Positions 24,985 to 36,950 of a stretch of DNA of 64,000 nt are shown here, piece by piece. The DNA comes from Delphinus delphis (taxonomy: Eukaryota; Chordata; Mammalia; Artiodactyla; Delphinidae). How positions within the stretch are numbered: position 1 is the first letter of the stretch; the number at the start of each line of letters is the position of its first letter. The notes below the pieces were generated by a model, which was given only the letters and a program-made list of their open reading frames with translations, was not told the origin of the DNA and ran no database searches. The stretch is from NCBI RefSeq assembly GCF_949987515.2, contig NC_082689.1:66153746-66217745 (forward strand). The letters run 5' to 3'. A program made the position numbers and the translations under genes.

Positions 24985-25455
24985 CAGCAGCTTAAAACTC
25001 TTAAGTGGCTTTGGATTACCTTAGGATAAAGTTCAAAATCCTCAAAATGGCTTATAAAGTCCTTAACAATATACTCTGGCTAACTCTGGCTAACTTCATC
25101 TTCTTTTTGAGCCATTGGCCTTTTTGCCAATATTTCAGCACTAATAATAATTCAGTTTCTCTAACCTGCTTTTTCTCTCTGGAATCTAAGTCTTTTGATG
25201 TATGCATGATTCTTTCCGATCTACTTTTTGATTTCTTTTCCCACAGCACTTATCACCTCCTAAATCCATATTATTTATTTATGTATTTTTAGGTTTATTA
25301 ATTATTTTTTTTTGTGGTACGTGGGCCTCTCACTGCTGGAAGATACCAGGGCAGGGATCTCTGAACTGATGTTCCAAGGGTCTAGAACAATGCTTTGTAT
25401 CTAATAGAGGCTCGGTAAATATTTGTTTGATGAATGGATGAAACCCTTCTATTTC
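24985..25455 (+). repeat. L2 3' region, containing a SINE fragment
   Basis: Landmarks in L2 order: GGATAAAGTTCAAAATCCTC, CCCACAGCACTTATCACCTC, CCAGGGCAGGGATCTCTGAA, GGTAAATATTTGTTTGATGA. The SINE fragment at 25304-25338 interrupts it. Confidence 0.8.
25304..25338 (-). repeat. CHR-2 SINE 3' fragment (about 35 bp)
   Basis: Only the tail and the terminal GTGGTACGTGGGCCTCTCAC segment of the SINE remain, embedded in an L2 copy. The rest of the body and the head are absent, either through 5' truncation at insertion or a later deletion. Confidence 0.8.
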
Positions 25456-26159
25456 CATACTTTAATTATTTTGTCAGTGTCTATTTTCTCTGATAGACTA
25501 AAAGCTCCGTAAGCAGAATCATGTACATCTCATTCACCAGTCTATCTCTCCTATCAAAATATCTGGCATATTTGATTAGATGAGAATTAAAATGAGATGA
25601 AATTGACCTCAAAGCGTCATATAATTTTTTTTTTTTTTGCTTGCAAGCAACCCAAAAGCCAATTCTAGCTAACTTAAGCACAAAGACATCTGTTGGAAAA
25701 ATACTGAACTAGTTCATGCAATCTAAGATAGAGCTGAAATGAAAAACTGAGGAACTGCAGGAATAAGGACAGCTTCTGGGATTATGGTTGTAGAAATTCC
25801 ATGATCCTTTTTTTTAGAGCACCATAGTTACCAGGTTTAAGCCCAACAACTTCTACGTCTCACAGTTCAAGTTTAATGTTCCAAAGCATGAGCAACCTTT
25901 TAGCCCATTTTGGGTCAGGTGTCAGCCCTGCGACCATTCGACTACGTGGCCAATAGACAAGGAGCCAGCCAATTTGCTATCACCTCAGAGAACCTCACTC
26001 AGAGGCTTCAATGAGTTCAATTGCATTTCAAAGCCAATATTCTTTCCTTGTCTAACACTGATTTATCTAATTTTTTCACTTATTAATATAGTCCGTTGTT
26101 GGGGAAGTTAGTAAAGTAGTCTTGTTCTGGCTTCAGAGGCGACTGGATAATGATGCTAA

Positions 26160-26718
26160 AGCTGACTGCATGCCTAACTGCTGAGCTACACCCAGGCCAG
26201 AATCAATAATAAACCCCTAGATAAGATAGAGCGTAAGTCATGGGACTTCTTTCACCTTGAGGGTCTGGCCAGCCCCTGGGGATCAAGAACATTCCAAAAC
26301 TTATGAGTTAAGACCAAGGCATTTATGACAACAACCAGAGCTGCAAACCTGCAAGTAGGCTGATTGTTAGCGGCCTGCGGCCTGGTGCTAAAAGCTGGGC
26401 TCCTTCGAGTGGCAAACTGAAGTCTCACCCGAGGGGTGGACCTTCTCAACTGGGACTCCAGATTGCTGTTCAAGGGACTTCCCAGCGCTCCTTGGACCTG
26501 GATGTAGGTGCTTCCCCAATTCGGTGATGTATATACCTCTGCCTTTACTATTCTTTCTTAGTTATACTATTCTTTTCTTAATTAGTATACTGTTATTTGT
26601 TAATTCAATAAACTCTCTCTAAATTCTTGTTTAACTGAGTGTAGAGAGGTTATTTTGCGAGCCAATCCTACAAACCTTGAAACCGAAAGTAAGGCTTTCG
26701 GCAAAACATCTATGAATT
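26160..26718 (+). mobile_element. solitary LTR-like element
   Basis: A GC-richer stretch is followed by a TATATA-like segment, AATAAA at 26607-26612, then CTCTCTCTAAATTC and a short trailing region. This is the U3-R-U5 order of a retroviral LTR. No viral open frame is present. The ends and family are uncertain. Confidence 0.5.
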
Positions 26719-26814
26719 CAACACTTGGCCGGCTTCTCAGTTTGGGATTCCTCTTTCCCTACACCTAAGTGCCCTTTCTATTGCCAAATTCAATTAAGAA
26801 CACTTTATTTTATT

Positions 26815-27024
26815 TTATTTTTCGTTTATTTTTATTTATTTTTTTTGCGGTACGCGGGCCTCTCTCTGCTGTGGCCTCTCCCGTTGCGGAGCACAGGCTC
26901 CAGACGCGCAGGCTCAGCGGCCATGGCTCACGGGCCCAGCCGCTCTGCGGCATGTGGGATCCTCCCGGACCGGGGCACGAACCGGCAGGCGGACTCTCAA
27001 CCACTGCGCCACCAGGGAAGCCCT
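26815..27024 (-). repeat. CHR-2 type SINE with internal deletion
   Basis: This minus-strand copy has a T-rich left end. About 15 bases around the CCCGTGTCCCCTGCAT segment are missing, so CACGAACC joins GGCAGGCGG. Imperfect flanking duplications resemble GAACACTTTATTTTA at left and GAACTACTTTATTTTA at right. Confidence 0.93.
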
Positions 27025-27633
27025 GAACTACTTTATTTTAAAACTCTAATAAACATCGTGTAATTTTGGATACCTGTTATTCTTAATTATCATATACTAT
27101 TTATTTCATATTTGTGTTAGATGTAAGAAGTCTCTGGACACATTTAAAGAAAGAGTAGTAGAAAAGTATAAATGTTTCCATTTCTCCTCAAAAAGATACT
27201 AATCAACTACACTAGATTTTCTATGGTTATAAGTAAATACAATTATTTTATTTAATATATTTCTGGAAAAAGTGTTGAAAACCAGAAGGCTGCAGGGTGA
27301 AGATAAGTAAGACACTGGATAAAAATGTACATTTTAATGCCTCTGGAAGAACTACTGAAGCTAAACTTTGGGTATTTGTTAGGACCTGGTTCATATCCCT
27401 CTCTTTTGACTGCCTAAAAATTTCATAGCTTTCCCAGGTAACCCATTGAGTTCTTACTATCCCATTTATATTCATCTAATGTTTAATCCTTTTTTCTTCT
27501 TACATTCTGTCCCTATTTCCCAATGTTTTGCTCTGCATTATAGGGAAATGACCACAGGAAAAATGCCTTAAGAGCATCATCAATCTCCTAGTTCTGAAGA
27601 GCAAGTTGTCTGATTTGGAGAAGAATCATTTTA

Positions 27634-27806
27634 GGGTTGCCAGATTTAGCAAATTAAAATATTTAGCAAATTAAAACAGGACACCCAGTTAAATTTGAAT
27701 TTTAGATAAAAAAATAAATAACATTTGAGATATCATTTTACTTATTATTTGTTGCTTACCTGAAATTTAAATTTAACTGGGCAGCCTGCATCTCTTCTCA
27801 CAACCC
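27634..27806. mobile_element. fold-back nonautonomous DNA transposon
   Basis: The terminal GGGTTGCCAG is mirrored by CACAACCC. Internal arms CCAGTTAAATTTGAATTT and AAATTTAAATTTAACTGG are inverted copies. TA dinucleotides flank both ends, in the Tc1/mariner manner. It has no coding content. Confidence 0.7.
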
Positions 27807-30800
27807 TAACTGGTGCTCTTGGTGAGAAAGTAGAATGACTATAAAATCAACAACAAAACATCTACGTAAAAAAATGCCACCTACCAACTGGAAATACCAT
27901 ACGTGAACATTCCTGTCCTTTACCAATCAGACAAAACCCAGTAAATAAAATATGTAAGGTTATTAGGGTGAATCAAGAGTTTATCAAACTATTGAAAAAA
28001 AGGTGAGGGGGTGGGAGACGGTTAATAGGCTTAGGGCAGGCATGGCCTGTCACTGACACAGGAAAAAATTAATTTCAAAGGAAGTAATTCTGGCATGGCA
28101 AGAATTTCCTTATATGGTAATGAGGAGGTCTTTTTGGTGAGATGCTGTTTCTTCCCTGGCCTGATAAAAGAAAGGGTGGTGAGCTGTGAGTTCCTGGTTC
28201 ATTTGACCTGGCAGGTCCTTAGTTCCAATGGAGGCTGCTTAAACCGGGAGCTTTACATGGTCCTCTCTCAGGAACAAGGGGGGTGTCTAGAGCCCCTCTG
28301 TTCACTTTTACCTGGGAGTCTGCGTATATCCTTTGCATTGCTTGCTTGCTAGTTTTGTAGTTGATCAAAATAAGAGCAACCTTTAACTGCAAAGGTCATT
28401 AACAAACACCCTTCTGCCTTGGCGATATGGCATACATCAAAGGAGCATGTTAACTGCATTATAACCTGACATGAAGGACGTTTCTTCATGATTTGTCAAA
28501 GAACAAAATCATCTATTTTACATCTTCATCAAATTCTTCCAGCAAGCACAAAAAGCTAAGAAACCATGACTGTTCTCTCCCAACGACTTTGGTAAGCTCA
28601 GGCTGTTCGCCTTGAACAGGAAACACCAGTGTCAGGATTAAGTTGCATAGAAAAAGAAGCTTATTCTTCTTTACTTTCATGCAGAATGGAAAACAATTTT
28701 GATGTTTCTTCTGGTTGCTTCACCAAATTCAAATGATGAGATGAGAAGTACTGCAAACAAGTTGATGAAAATACTGGTGTGTGGCTCATCTGTGATAGCA
28801 GGTGGGAGAAGTTGAGTTGGCAAAAGCAAGATTATTCACAATGTCACACTTCATCAACCAGATTGTCTACAGGGCTAGAGAGAGGATGAAGAGGACAGTT
28901 GCTCAATTGGTGGTGTGTAGGTTTTATTCCAATACTCAACAAAAGAGAGCTTGGCTAAAAAAATATCATACTGTGTTATTTTTATTTTCTGGTGGGATAT
29001 CATTAGTTATCCAGATGTGTTCCTAACTATCAGGATACAATTTTAAACGAGTTAATTTATATTCAATCCTTTTCCTCATCAAATTTTTTACACCATGAAT
29101 TTGAGTAATCTTTGTTCTGCCCTAACACTCACACTGCTACTGCCCTTACACTGTTATGTTAATCAAACACTGACTATTGGCTAAAGTTTCTGCTAAATAA
29201 GATAATCATTATCCTAAGAAGTTGGCATCAGATTTCAATGCCTTGAACACTTATCACGCCACAGGTCTCAGAATGCTTATGCATTGCTCTTAAAAAAAAA
29301 AAAAAGGGATAACTTCTTTCACAATACTAGGGCTATTTCTGCCTTAACCCATTTGGCAAGAAATTAACCTATCTGCCGCCAAGAAGATAGGGATTTGGCA
29401 ATTAATTCACAAGATAAAATCCTGCAAGGTGTTTCCATGGGGCACCACCAATGTGAAAAATGCTACTGGTGGCTTGCCAATTCAAGAAGTACAAGTTAGC
29501 CAAATACACTTCTCTTGTCTAGGTGTCTGCTTAAGCCAAAAATGCTGGGAGCACTCTTGTCTAATGAATATTTTTGTTGGAGAAATAATTGTAGGGTTCC
29601 CCAATTATGTATGAATTCCTTGTGCCGGAGTTGCCCATGACCTTGAGTTAGAGGTCTGAGTTACTTTATGTGCTTTGGATTTCGACAGTTTTGCAGCTTG
29701 ATGATTTGCAGTTTGAGAATTTGATTAAAGAAATGAGTGCTTATCCCTGAAAACAGTGCACAAATGCACGTCATTTACCCATGGATTCTCCATCAAAGGT
29801 AGGTGCCTCTAACTGTCCATACCTCTTCCCTCACTGTGTGCAAACTGCAATGGCTAAATTGATTTATGCCCTGCTGACAAACGGATGGAAGGCTACTCCA
29901 CTTACTAATGGTAAAGGGGTTCTTTATGAATGTCTGGCTGGGGAGACCCCAAGCTTTCCATATTACCTGTCATTGGGATTAGGATCCATATAAGATACCC
30001 AGAACTTGGTTTTTAATGCCTCTTAACCCTAAACATTGTTCATTACTTGTTATTTGTCAACATGATATAGCAGAATACATGTGAACTGAAAGCCAAAAGT
30101 CCTTCCCCAACGTTAACTTTCAGGACGTGTTTTCAGTTAGCAAGAGCACAGAGACCCAACCAAGAACATGATAAGGCTTTTAAAACTGTTGAAAATTGAT
30201 CAAGTGTCTGTTGTCCTATTTTTCCTACCCCAACGACAAAAGTACCAACGAAAAATTTATTTGATGTGCTTGCTATTACGACTAAAAAGGAGTATTTAGC
30301 CTAGTTTCCTGGAAGATTGGCAAGACTTACCACATTAAGGAAAAAAAAAGACCACACAGACGTGGAAGAATTTAGAATTACTACTGCAGCACTGGAAGAT
30401 AACGTATTTTTTTCTCCTTAGCACTTAAGAAGTTTCTCTTCAGTCTTTTAGAAAGTTTCTGACTAAATAATAAAGTAGTCAGTGTAGCTCAAAAGGTATG
30501 TAAGAAATATGACATCCTTTTCCTTCAGAAGAATCATTAGAATAGTCTGAAGTGAAAGGATATTTAAAAACACTTCCCTCATAAAGTACTCTAAAGTGGA
30601 CATCAGAATAAAATATGGTCAAGCTTTAGGACTATACCCATCTAAGCACTGGGATCCTGCCAAAGATACTGTGCAAAAAAATAAAGAAGATTTAAAAAAT
30701 TAGAGTAAGTAGAAGAAGGTACTTTGGATGTTCTTTAAAATGATTACTACCTTAGGCAAGATATAGATTTCTACTATCTAAGGCAGAGAACAATAGTTAT

Positions 30801-31319
30801 TCAACCTTCAGCTGACATCACATTAAGCAGCAATTAGTAAAAATAATTTAGAGAGTAAGATTAAATACTTGGATTTTCAAGTCTCAGTGAAGGTTCTACT
30901 GGCATAAATTAAAACTGGTTCACAATAGAAATAAATCACACCATGCTCATACAATCTTTTAAAACTTGGAAACCCACTATTTAGAAAAGTTTCATCATTC
31001 AAACAAGTTTCACAAAAGCAGAGTCATGATATTCCTCCCCAACCAATTTATCCGACACTTGTTACCAATGTATAGTTATCACTTCTAGGTATGCTACTAT
31101 TATAATAATTTTTAAGTAAAAAAATGTAGGTATATTTTCTAAATTTCTTCTGAAAAACCTTGTGGCTAAATCAATTGATGTAATATTTCTAGACATCATT
31201 CTGATACACAGGAAGTGTAAAATAGCAGTAAGTCCATGAATAGAGATCGTTTCATGATTCAAACAAATTAGCACTTTTAAGTCATGAGGTAGAACTGGAC
31301 TCATGCTCCACAACAGCAC
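27807..31319. other. unassigned sequence upstream of the CSRNP3 exon
   Basis: Not recognised as a repeat overall. Several short frames (28095-28352, 29429-29614 and 29781-29993, all plus) have moderately protein-like composition but match nothing I know. They may be debris of an old retroelement. Confidence 0.4.
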
Positions 31320-31440
31320 TGGCTCAGCAAACATTTCTTGGGCACCTAACATGAGCCAGGCTCCCTCTGTAATTGAAAGGTCCATAGTCTATGGATAAGA
31401 TAGGAACTGCGGTGAATAGAATGAACAACTAATGCCTTAA
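31320..31440 (-). repeat. L2 3' end
   Basis: Reverse-complement L2 3' end: CAGCAAACATTTCTTGGGCA, CCTAACATGAGCCAGGCTCC. Confidence 0.6.
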
Positions 31441-31864
31441 TTGTACAAAGTCAACATGGAAAAGAAAAAATAGTAGGCAAAGGCCCAAAGATGAAACATT
31501 TTAAAGCAACAAGTGATATAAAACAAGAGAGCTCAGAAAATCACATATTACTACATCCTATGTGAGGATTTTGTGGTTATTATGCTTCTGTTTGGTAAGA
31601 TTTAAGCTATCTATGAAGCCACATATAGTTTGAATTTGGTGACTGCCTTCTCTACTTGTCCCATCTGATTATAAGATATCAGCTGCTTAGTACCTCCTAG
31701 GTATGACCTCCAATAAACTCTTAGTGGGTTTCTATTTTTGGAAAACACGGCTTTTCCTCATCCATTGAAGTCTAAGATGTTTTATCAAGATTATCTGTAA
31801 CTATAGGCTTAAGCTGAACTTGTCTTATCAGCACCAGGGAATCAACCCCTGTGGGATGAAAAAT

Positions 31865-32110
31865 AGTAATATTAGTTATCACTTAAAATGATCTTACTTT
31901 GTGCCAGGCATGCATCATGCCATTTCATTTTCATAAAAACCCTTTGATATAGAGACAGTTATCCCCACTTTGCAGATGAAGATGAGGCTTAGAGTTTTCA
32001 AGTACCCTGTCCAAGGCCACATGGATTGTAAGTTGCAGACCATGTCTTAGAAGTGACACCAGGGTTGGAACATGAAGGTAAGCTCCAAACCACTGTCCTA
32101 TTCAGTCTTT
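31865..32110 (-). repeat. MIR
   Basis: Well-preserved reverse-complement MIR: TTTGTGCCAGGCATGCATC, CCCCACTTTGCAGATGAAGA, CTGTCCAAGGCCACATGG, CAGGGTTGGAACATGAAGGT. Confidence 0.85.
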
Positions 32111-32561
32111 TCACACTCCATGATATAGCTTGAACTCACACACTCAATAAACTACATAATAAAAGCACTTACTTATCAAGAAAACAATATACAATACTTT
32201 CCTGGTTTTTCAGTTGTTCATGAATTGCCCTAAGTTTACAACATTTTATTGTATTAAACAAAGTTACCCAGGTTTGTTAAAGTAGTTCTCAGGCCTTTTT
32301 AAATATTAATGGGCAAAAAAAGACCAGAATATGGAGCTTTTCCCCAATAGTTTGGACTATTCTAATTCTTACAGAATGAGAAGCAATATTCCTTCAGCTT
32401 TTCAAAGGTCTTCAAAGTGTAAGAGACCACCTATTAGCTGTTATGGTATTAGCCACCTCGTGTATCTTTACACATGCATTATACTAGTGAATTTTAAAAG
32501 AAATGGGGATTGATGGTTCTGTTGTCTTACTTTTCTTGTATGTGATTGGGGAGAATGTTAG

Positions 32562-32643
32562 GTGTGCACACGTGTACGTGCATGCATGCACACACGTACG
32601 TGCATGCATGCACACACACGCGCACACACACACACACACACAC
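32562..32643. repeat. alternating purine-pyrimidine tract (CA/CG/TG/TA)
   Basis: More than 80 bases alternate purine and pyrimidine almost without break, including two near-copies of CACACGTGTACGTGCATGCA and a (CA)n run. The open frame at 32527-32733 is a by-product (Val/Cys repeats). Confidence 0.95.
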
Positions 32644-32649
32644 GACTAA

Positions 32650-34291
32650 ATGCATTTCTAAATGAATATGTGGATTCGTAAGCTTGCATGGAAATAAGAG
32701 ATTGCCTGAGTAACAACTCTGCCTAACTAGCATGGTGATGGTGTATCACAAAGCCCCAGGATTTAAGAATGAAATAGACACAATTCCTGAAATTGGCAAG
32801 AATGGGTATATGACACCAATGTTTAGTCAAACACCACCAAAACAATTGGTCTGCGTGTTTTCTTTGGTATACCTGTTAGAGATTCCTCATTTCCTTATTA
32901 GACAAAGTAATTTCAAATTTCTGTTGGTGGTTTACTATGACAGATTCTCACTGTAGCAACAAGAACCAATTTCTCATTTATCTAGAGCTCAAACATGATT
33001 TTCAATATCCTGAACATAAGAAAACTAAAACAAATTCTATTTTCTATGTTTCTATGCTCAGTATACTACATACATGTACGTGTCAGAAGTTCAGTACATA
33101 GGAGAAGTATAGAGGGATGTTATCTCTCTCTCTTTGCCCACTGAAGTCTAAATGATTTAGAAGTTAATGTAAAATAAAGTGCACAAACTTGATTTTCGAA
33201 TTACTCTCAGATAAGGAATAATTGTTAACTATTAAAATAAATATTAACATGAGAAAAGAAGGAGTAAATTTATAAAAAGCATATAAAGTATATAAAAAAC
33301 ATATAAAACTATATGCAAAAAGCATATTAATAGGAACACCATTTAGTGTTGGTGTACAGTTGGCGAACAGTGTTATCATTTGCAATAAGTCAATGTAACG
33401 ATGGAAATAATGATTCTTTTGCCATGAAGAAAAGCTAAATGGATTTCTACTTTGCTCAATAAGGCAGAATGGCATGCACTGTATTTTGCTTCCATGAAAG
33501 CAATTAACACATTTTAAAAAACTGGCCATTTAAGTCATAAACTTTACCTGTTTGGAAAATTGGTTAATTTAGTACAGATTATTTTCCAACTGTCCTAGAC
33601 AAAGTATTACTATAATGTTGCCATGTGTCTAATACTATGGAATAAAAATAAGACCTTTAAAATCATTTTGTAATTTTATCGTCCTTATACTCTTCAATAA
33701 AACTGATACAATTCTATTTAAATTTTAGAATAGGCGATAAAAATGCAATCATATGTTTTGTTTCCTAAGAAATGCCAGGTTAAAATGAAGAAATGTGATT
33801 GTTTTGAATACTCAATTATTTTGAATATTTTCCTGCTATATGTTATAAGTTATTTTCTTCTTTTTTCTATTTCATAGGCACCAGAAGTTCAGGAGGACAC
33901 ATATAGTGATAATACAACCTAAAACCTACACATGCGATTTTGAGATGACAACAGTTATTTGTAGATTTTAGACTATGTTCCATACTGCTAGACTGAGTAC
34001 GACATGTTTGCCCTAACATCTTTTCCAAGCTTACAATATGGTCTCTAGTTTCAAGTGATGACAAAGACAGACTGGTAATCAGAAAGCAGGAAATTAATTT
34101 CTGAAAAATCCTTAAAGATTCCTTTGAAGTCTGATGTAACATCACCTCTTCAAGTACACTAACTGCACTTCCTTCAATGATTTGTTTTTACATTATTCTA
34201 TTTACTCTTTAACTTTCTAAATTTAATTTGAATTGCATTTACACAAATGCATTTTTCTATATACACCCAACTATCCAGACTATGAACTTAC
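32650..34291. other. unassigned AT-rich sequence
   Basis: No repeats identified. It contains an isolated acceptor-like site on the plus strand at 33848-33877 (see findings). Confidence 0.5.
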
Positions 34292-34451
34292 TAGGTACAC
34301 GCTGCTGAGATTTGAATGGAAGCAGTATGGCTCGAGCAAATGCAAAAAAGACTTCAAAGTTCTGAGTGAATTTGCATAGAGACATAAATTCTCCAGGATA
34401 TTCAAAGCCATAAATTTGCTGCAGGACATATATAGCTCTCTCGTGGCTCAC
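34292..34451 (-). other. possible minus-strand exon ending in a strong donor
   Basis: An open frame begins with ATG at 34451 and remains open to a sequence reading CCTA|GTAAGTTC at 34292|34291, which matches the donor consensus well. The frame contains an octamer ATGCAAAT and no known repeat. The partial peptide (MSHERAIYVLQQIYGFEYPG) resembles no family I recognise. It lies between the candidate promoter at 36.5 kb and the CSRNP3 coding exon, so it could be an alternative or untranslated exon. A 53-codon open frame can also arise by chance, and no clear acceptor is visible upstream. Confidence 0.2.
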
Positions 34452-34789
34452 GGAAGCACAACAATTCTCTTTATTTCACATTTGTCTATTACCACGTTTT
34501 CTCCAAGAATCTTCACAGGCTCTCCTTCTTTGCCCGCACTGTTTTTATTTCTATATTCAGAATGTGCTAACGGGTAGCGGTTGCATTTAAAGTTAATAGT
34601 ATTGGACAAGCTAAATGAATTTTAAACCCAGTTCTCTCCTCCTCCCTGTGCCCTGCCTAGACACACGCAGAGGTTGGGAGGTATAAACTATGGGCACTAC
34701 CTGAGTTAAAAATGAAATAAAGAGTTTTTGCTTTTCAAAATTGTTGGATTAAATATGGTTGACTGTAAGAAAGATTTTATTTGGCTGTT

Positions 34790-34945
34790 CGAAATATATG
34801 TGTGTATGTATACATACAAAATATATATAATTTATAGTACGCATAACAATATATACATATATATGTAAACATAGGTATTTCATAATCTATGTGTATATAT
34901 ATTTATATATAATTTATATATATATATAAATTATATACATATGTA
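34790..34945. repeat. AT-rich (TATA/TGTA) low-complexity tract
   Basis: Imperfect TATATA, TGTATG and inverted AATTTATATA segments. Confidence 0.9.
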
Positions 34946-36541
34946 TAAAACAAAAGTAAACAAATACATTGTTTGGACCAGAGGACAGAGGACAGCATTT
35001 TCCATTCAACATAAAAAGGAAACAATTGACTTAAAATATACCCCCTTAAGCTTCAGTCATTACTGAAAGTTTCAAAAGAGAATTTAGAAGAAAATGGCAG
35101 TTTATTTGTTTTTTAAAAACTCATACCAAAATATGAATTTCTTTTCCTAAATTAATCTCGGGATCCTGGATAAATGTCACAATGTCCCCGTAGAGTGATA
35201 AAGGGTGAGAATCTGGCCCTGGATGACTACTATGAAGTGATTTCATAAATATTTCAAGTAATTGTCTTTCACTGTTTTAAATCACTGTTTTAAATGGCCA
35301 TCCTCCTGTTTTGGTCTGCCTTCCATGCTCCCCACCACCCCCCATTTAAAAATAAAAGATATTGTTGCCAAACTGCCAAGCCTTAATCATTATAATAAAA
35401 TAAACACCGCCTTTTCAATGCAAAAGAAAGTTTATCTAAACATGTACTAGCTCTTTGTACATAAGCTGCATAAAATTCACTCCAAAATATCTTATGCAAA
35501 TATGAAAGCATAAAGCAGTTATTTCATGACTAAACATTATTTTGCCTCTTCATCTTTCCAATTTATTTTCATACACGTACAACCTATAATGTAGACAGAT
35601 GCACACTTGATGCAAATTAAAATAACATTTTTCTCATCAGCATTGTAACTACTGAATTGATATATTTTAAAATTTTAATGATATAGACAAACAGTCTGAT
35701 CACGATGCGTTAAGTTTATTTAAAAATATGCTTTGGAAATAAAAAAGCAATATGAACAATAAAAGTGAGTACACATTTGTTTGGTTCAGGTCAGACTTTT
35801 CTATGATGTGATCACACATTTTACAAAAGTGTGAAATTTCGTGCATGGAAAAAGAAGACTTTTGTCCTGCCTGTGACATTTATGAGGATCACTTCACAAT
35901 CCAGATTTAACTGAAAGGAAAAGTCATAGGAAGTTGAACATGTTGAGTTCAAAATAGCATTGTCTAAAAAGTTCCAAAGAAAATTAATAACAATTATGAA
36001 AATTAAAGTATTTAAAGGATGGGACCCCCAAATAAATTATTTCTTTGATAAGATGTTTAACGATGAAATATAGAAAGAAGAATCTCAAAACTGAAACCCT
36101 CTCTTAAAATGAAATGAAAATATAACTTATTAAAATTGTCCTTATGCTATCATGTGGGGTATGAACAAAAGAACTCCATTATTTAGTTCCAGATACCTCA
36201 TTTAAAATACATTTCTTAAAAATGTGAAAATCCTCAAAAAGTTGAAAGTCTTGATATTCAGCTAGATGTTTCAACCCAGACACCTCTCTGCAATCAAAAA
36301 CTTTCCTCAAAATGGAATTATTTAGAAGCCCCAAACCAGTTTTTTCTCTCATGACATTATTCCATTGGAACAAAACACCTACGTTTCAAATTGAGACAAC
36401 ATTAAGATTTAATAAACTAGTTAAGGGAAGCTGAAAATCGCGAACACCCTGCCAATTTCCACAATGAGTTAAAATAGCCAATCCTCATCAGTGTCTTTTA
36501 TAGAAATAAAATCAGGCGCATCATGAAATCTGTCACCGTAC
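34946..36541. other. unassigned AT-rich sequence
   Basis: Unique-looking, with no exon or repeat recognised. Confidence 0.55.
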
Positions 36542-36950
36542 CTGCGTTTACTTTAAACGACTACGGCACACACGCTGTTAAGATCTTCACTCTGAGAAAT
36601 AAAGCACACTTCATGTAACTGCTGCAAAACACTGCTGCAGAGGAGCCCAGTGCATTTTTTTTTTCGGGCAACCGATCCAGCCTTTCCACCAGCCCTGTGA
36701 CCTCTGAACTCCCTTCTGCCCCCCTCCTCTCGCTTCTGCAGTCAAAGCCTCGGAGCTGGTCTCATTTGCATAAGGCTCAGGCAGCCCTCCAGCAGCTGAA
36801 ACGGAATGCTGGGTAAGGAATTGTGGAACTGCGGTTCTGCCAGAATACCTGAATCGCCCGAGAGCTGGAATACGCGATGGGGAGTGGGCACCAACTGCGC
36901 CGGGCTGTCCGCATCACACCCTCCCGCCTCCCCACCCCACCCCCGCGTCT
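36542..36950 (-). promoter_or_regulatory. candidate CpG-containing alternative promoter / 5' exon of CSRNP3
   Basis: This is the most GC- and CpG-rich stretch in an otherwise AT-rich, CpG-depleted window. Roughly a dozen CpGs fall in about 130 bases at 36830-36950, and an octamer ATTTGCAT sits at 36764-36771. It lies about 15 kb upstream of the CSRNP3 coding exon. On the minus strand a CAG|GTACGG donor-like site at 36542|36541 could end an untranslated exon. No recognised repeat covers it. The link to CSRNP3 is inferred from position; it could equally be an enhancer or the start of a plus-strand noncoding RNA. Confidence 0.35.

Noticed and set aside
28095..29993. Several 60-85 codon plus-strand frames as exons of a gene
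   Set aside because: No consistent splice sites or recognisable domains, and lengths are within chance expectation.
32527..32733. Cysteine/valine-rich 68-codon protein
   Set aside because: It is a translation of a dinucleotide-repeat tract.
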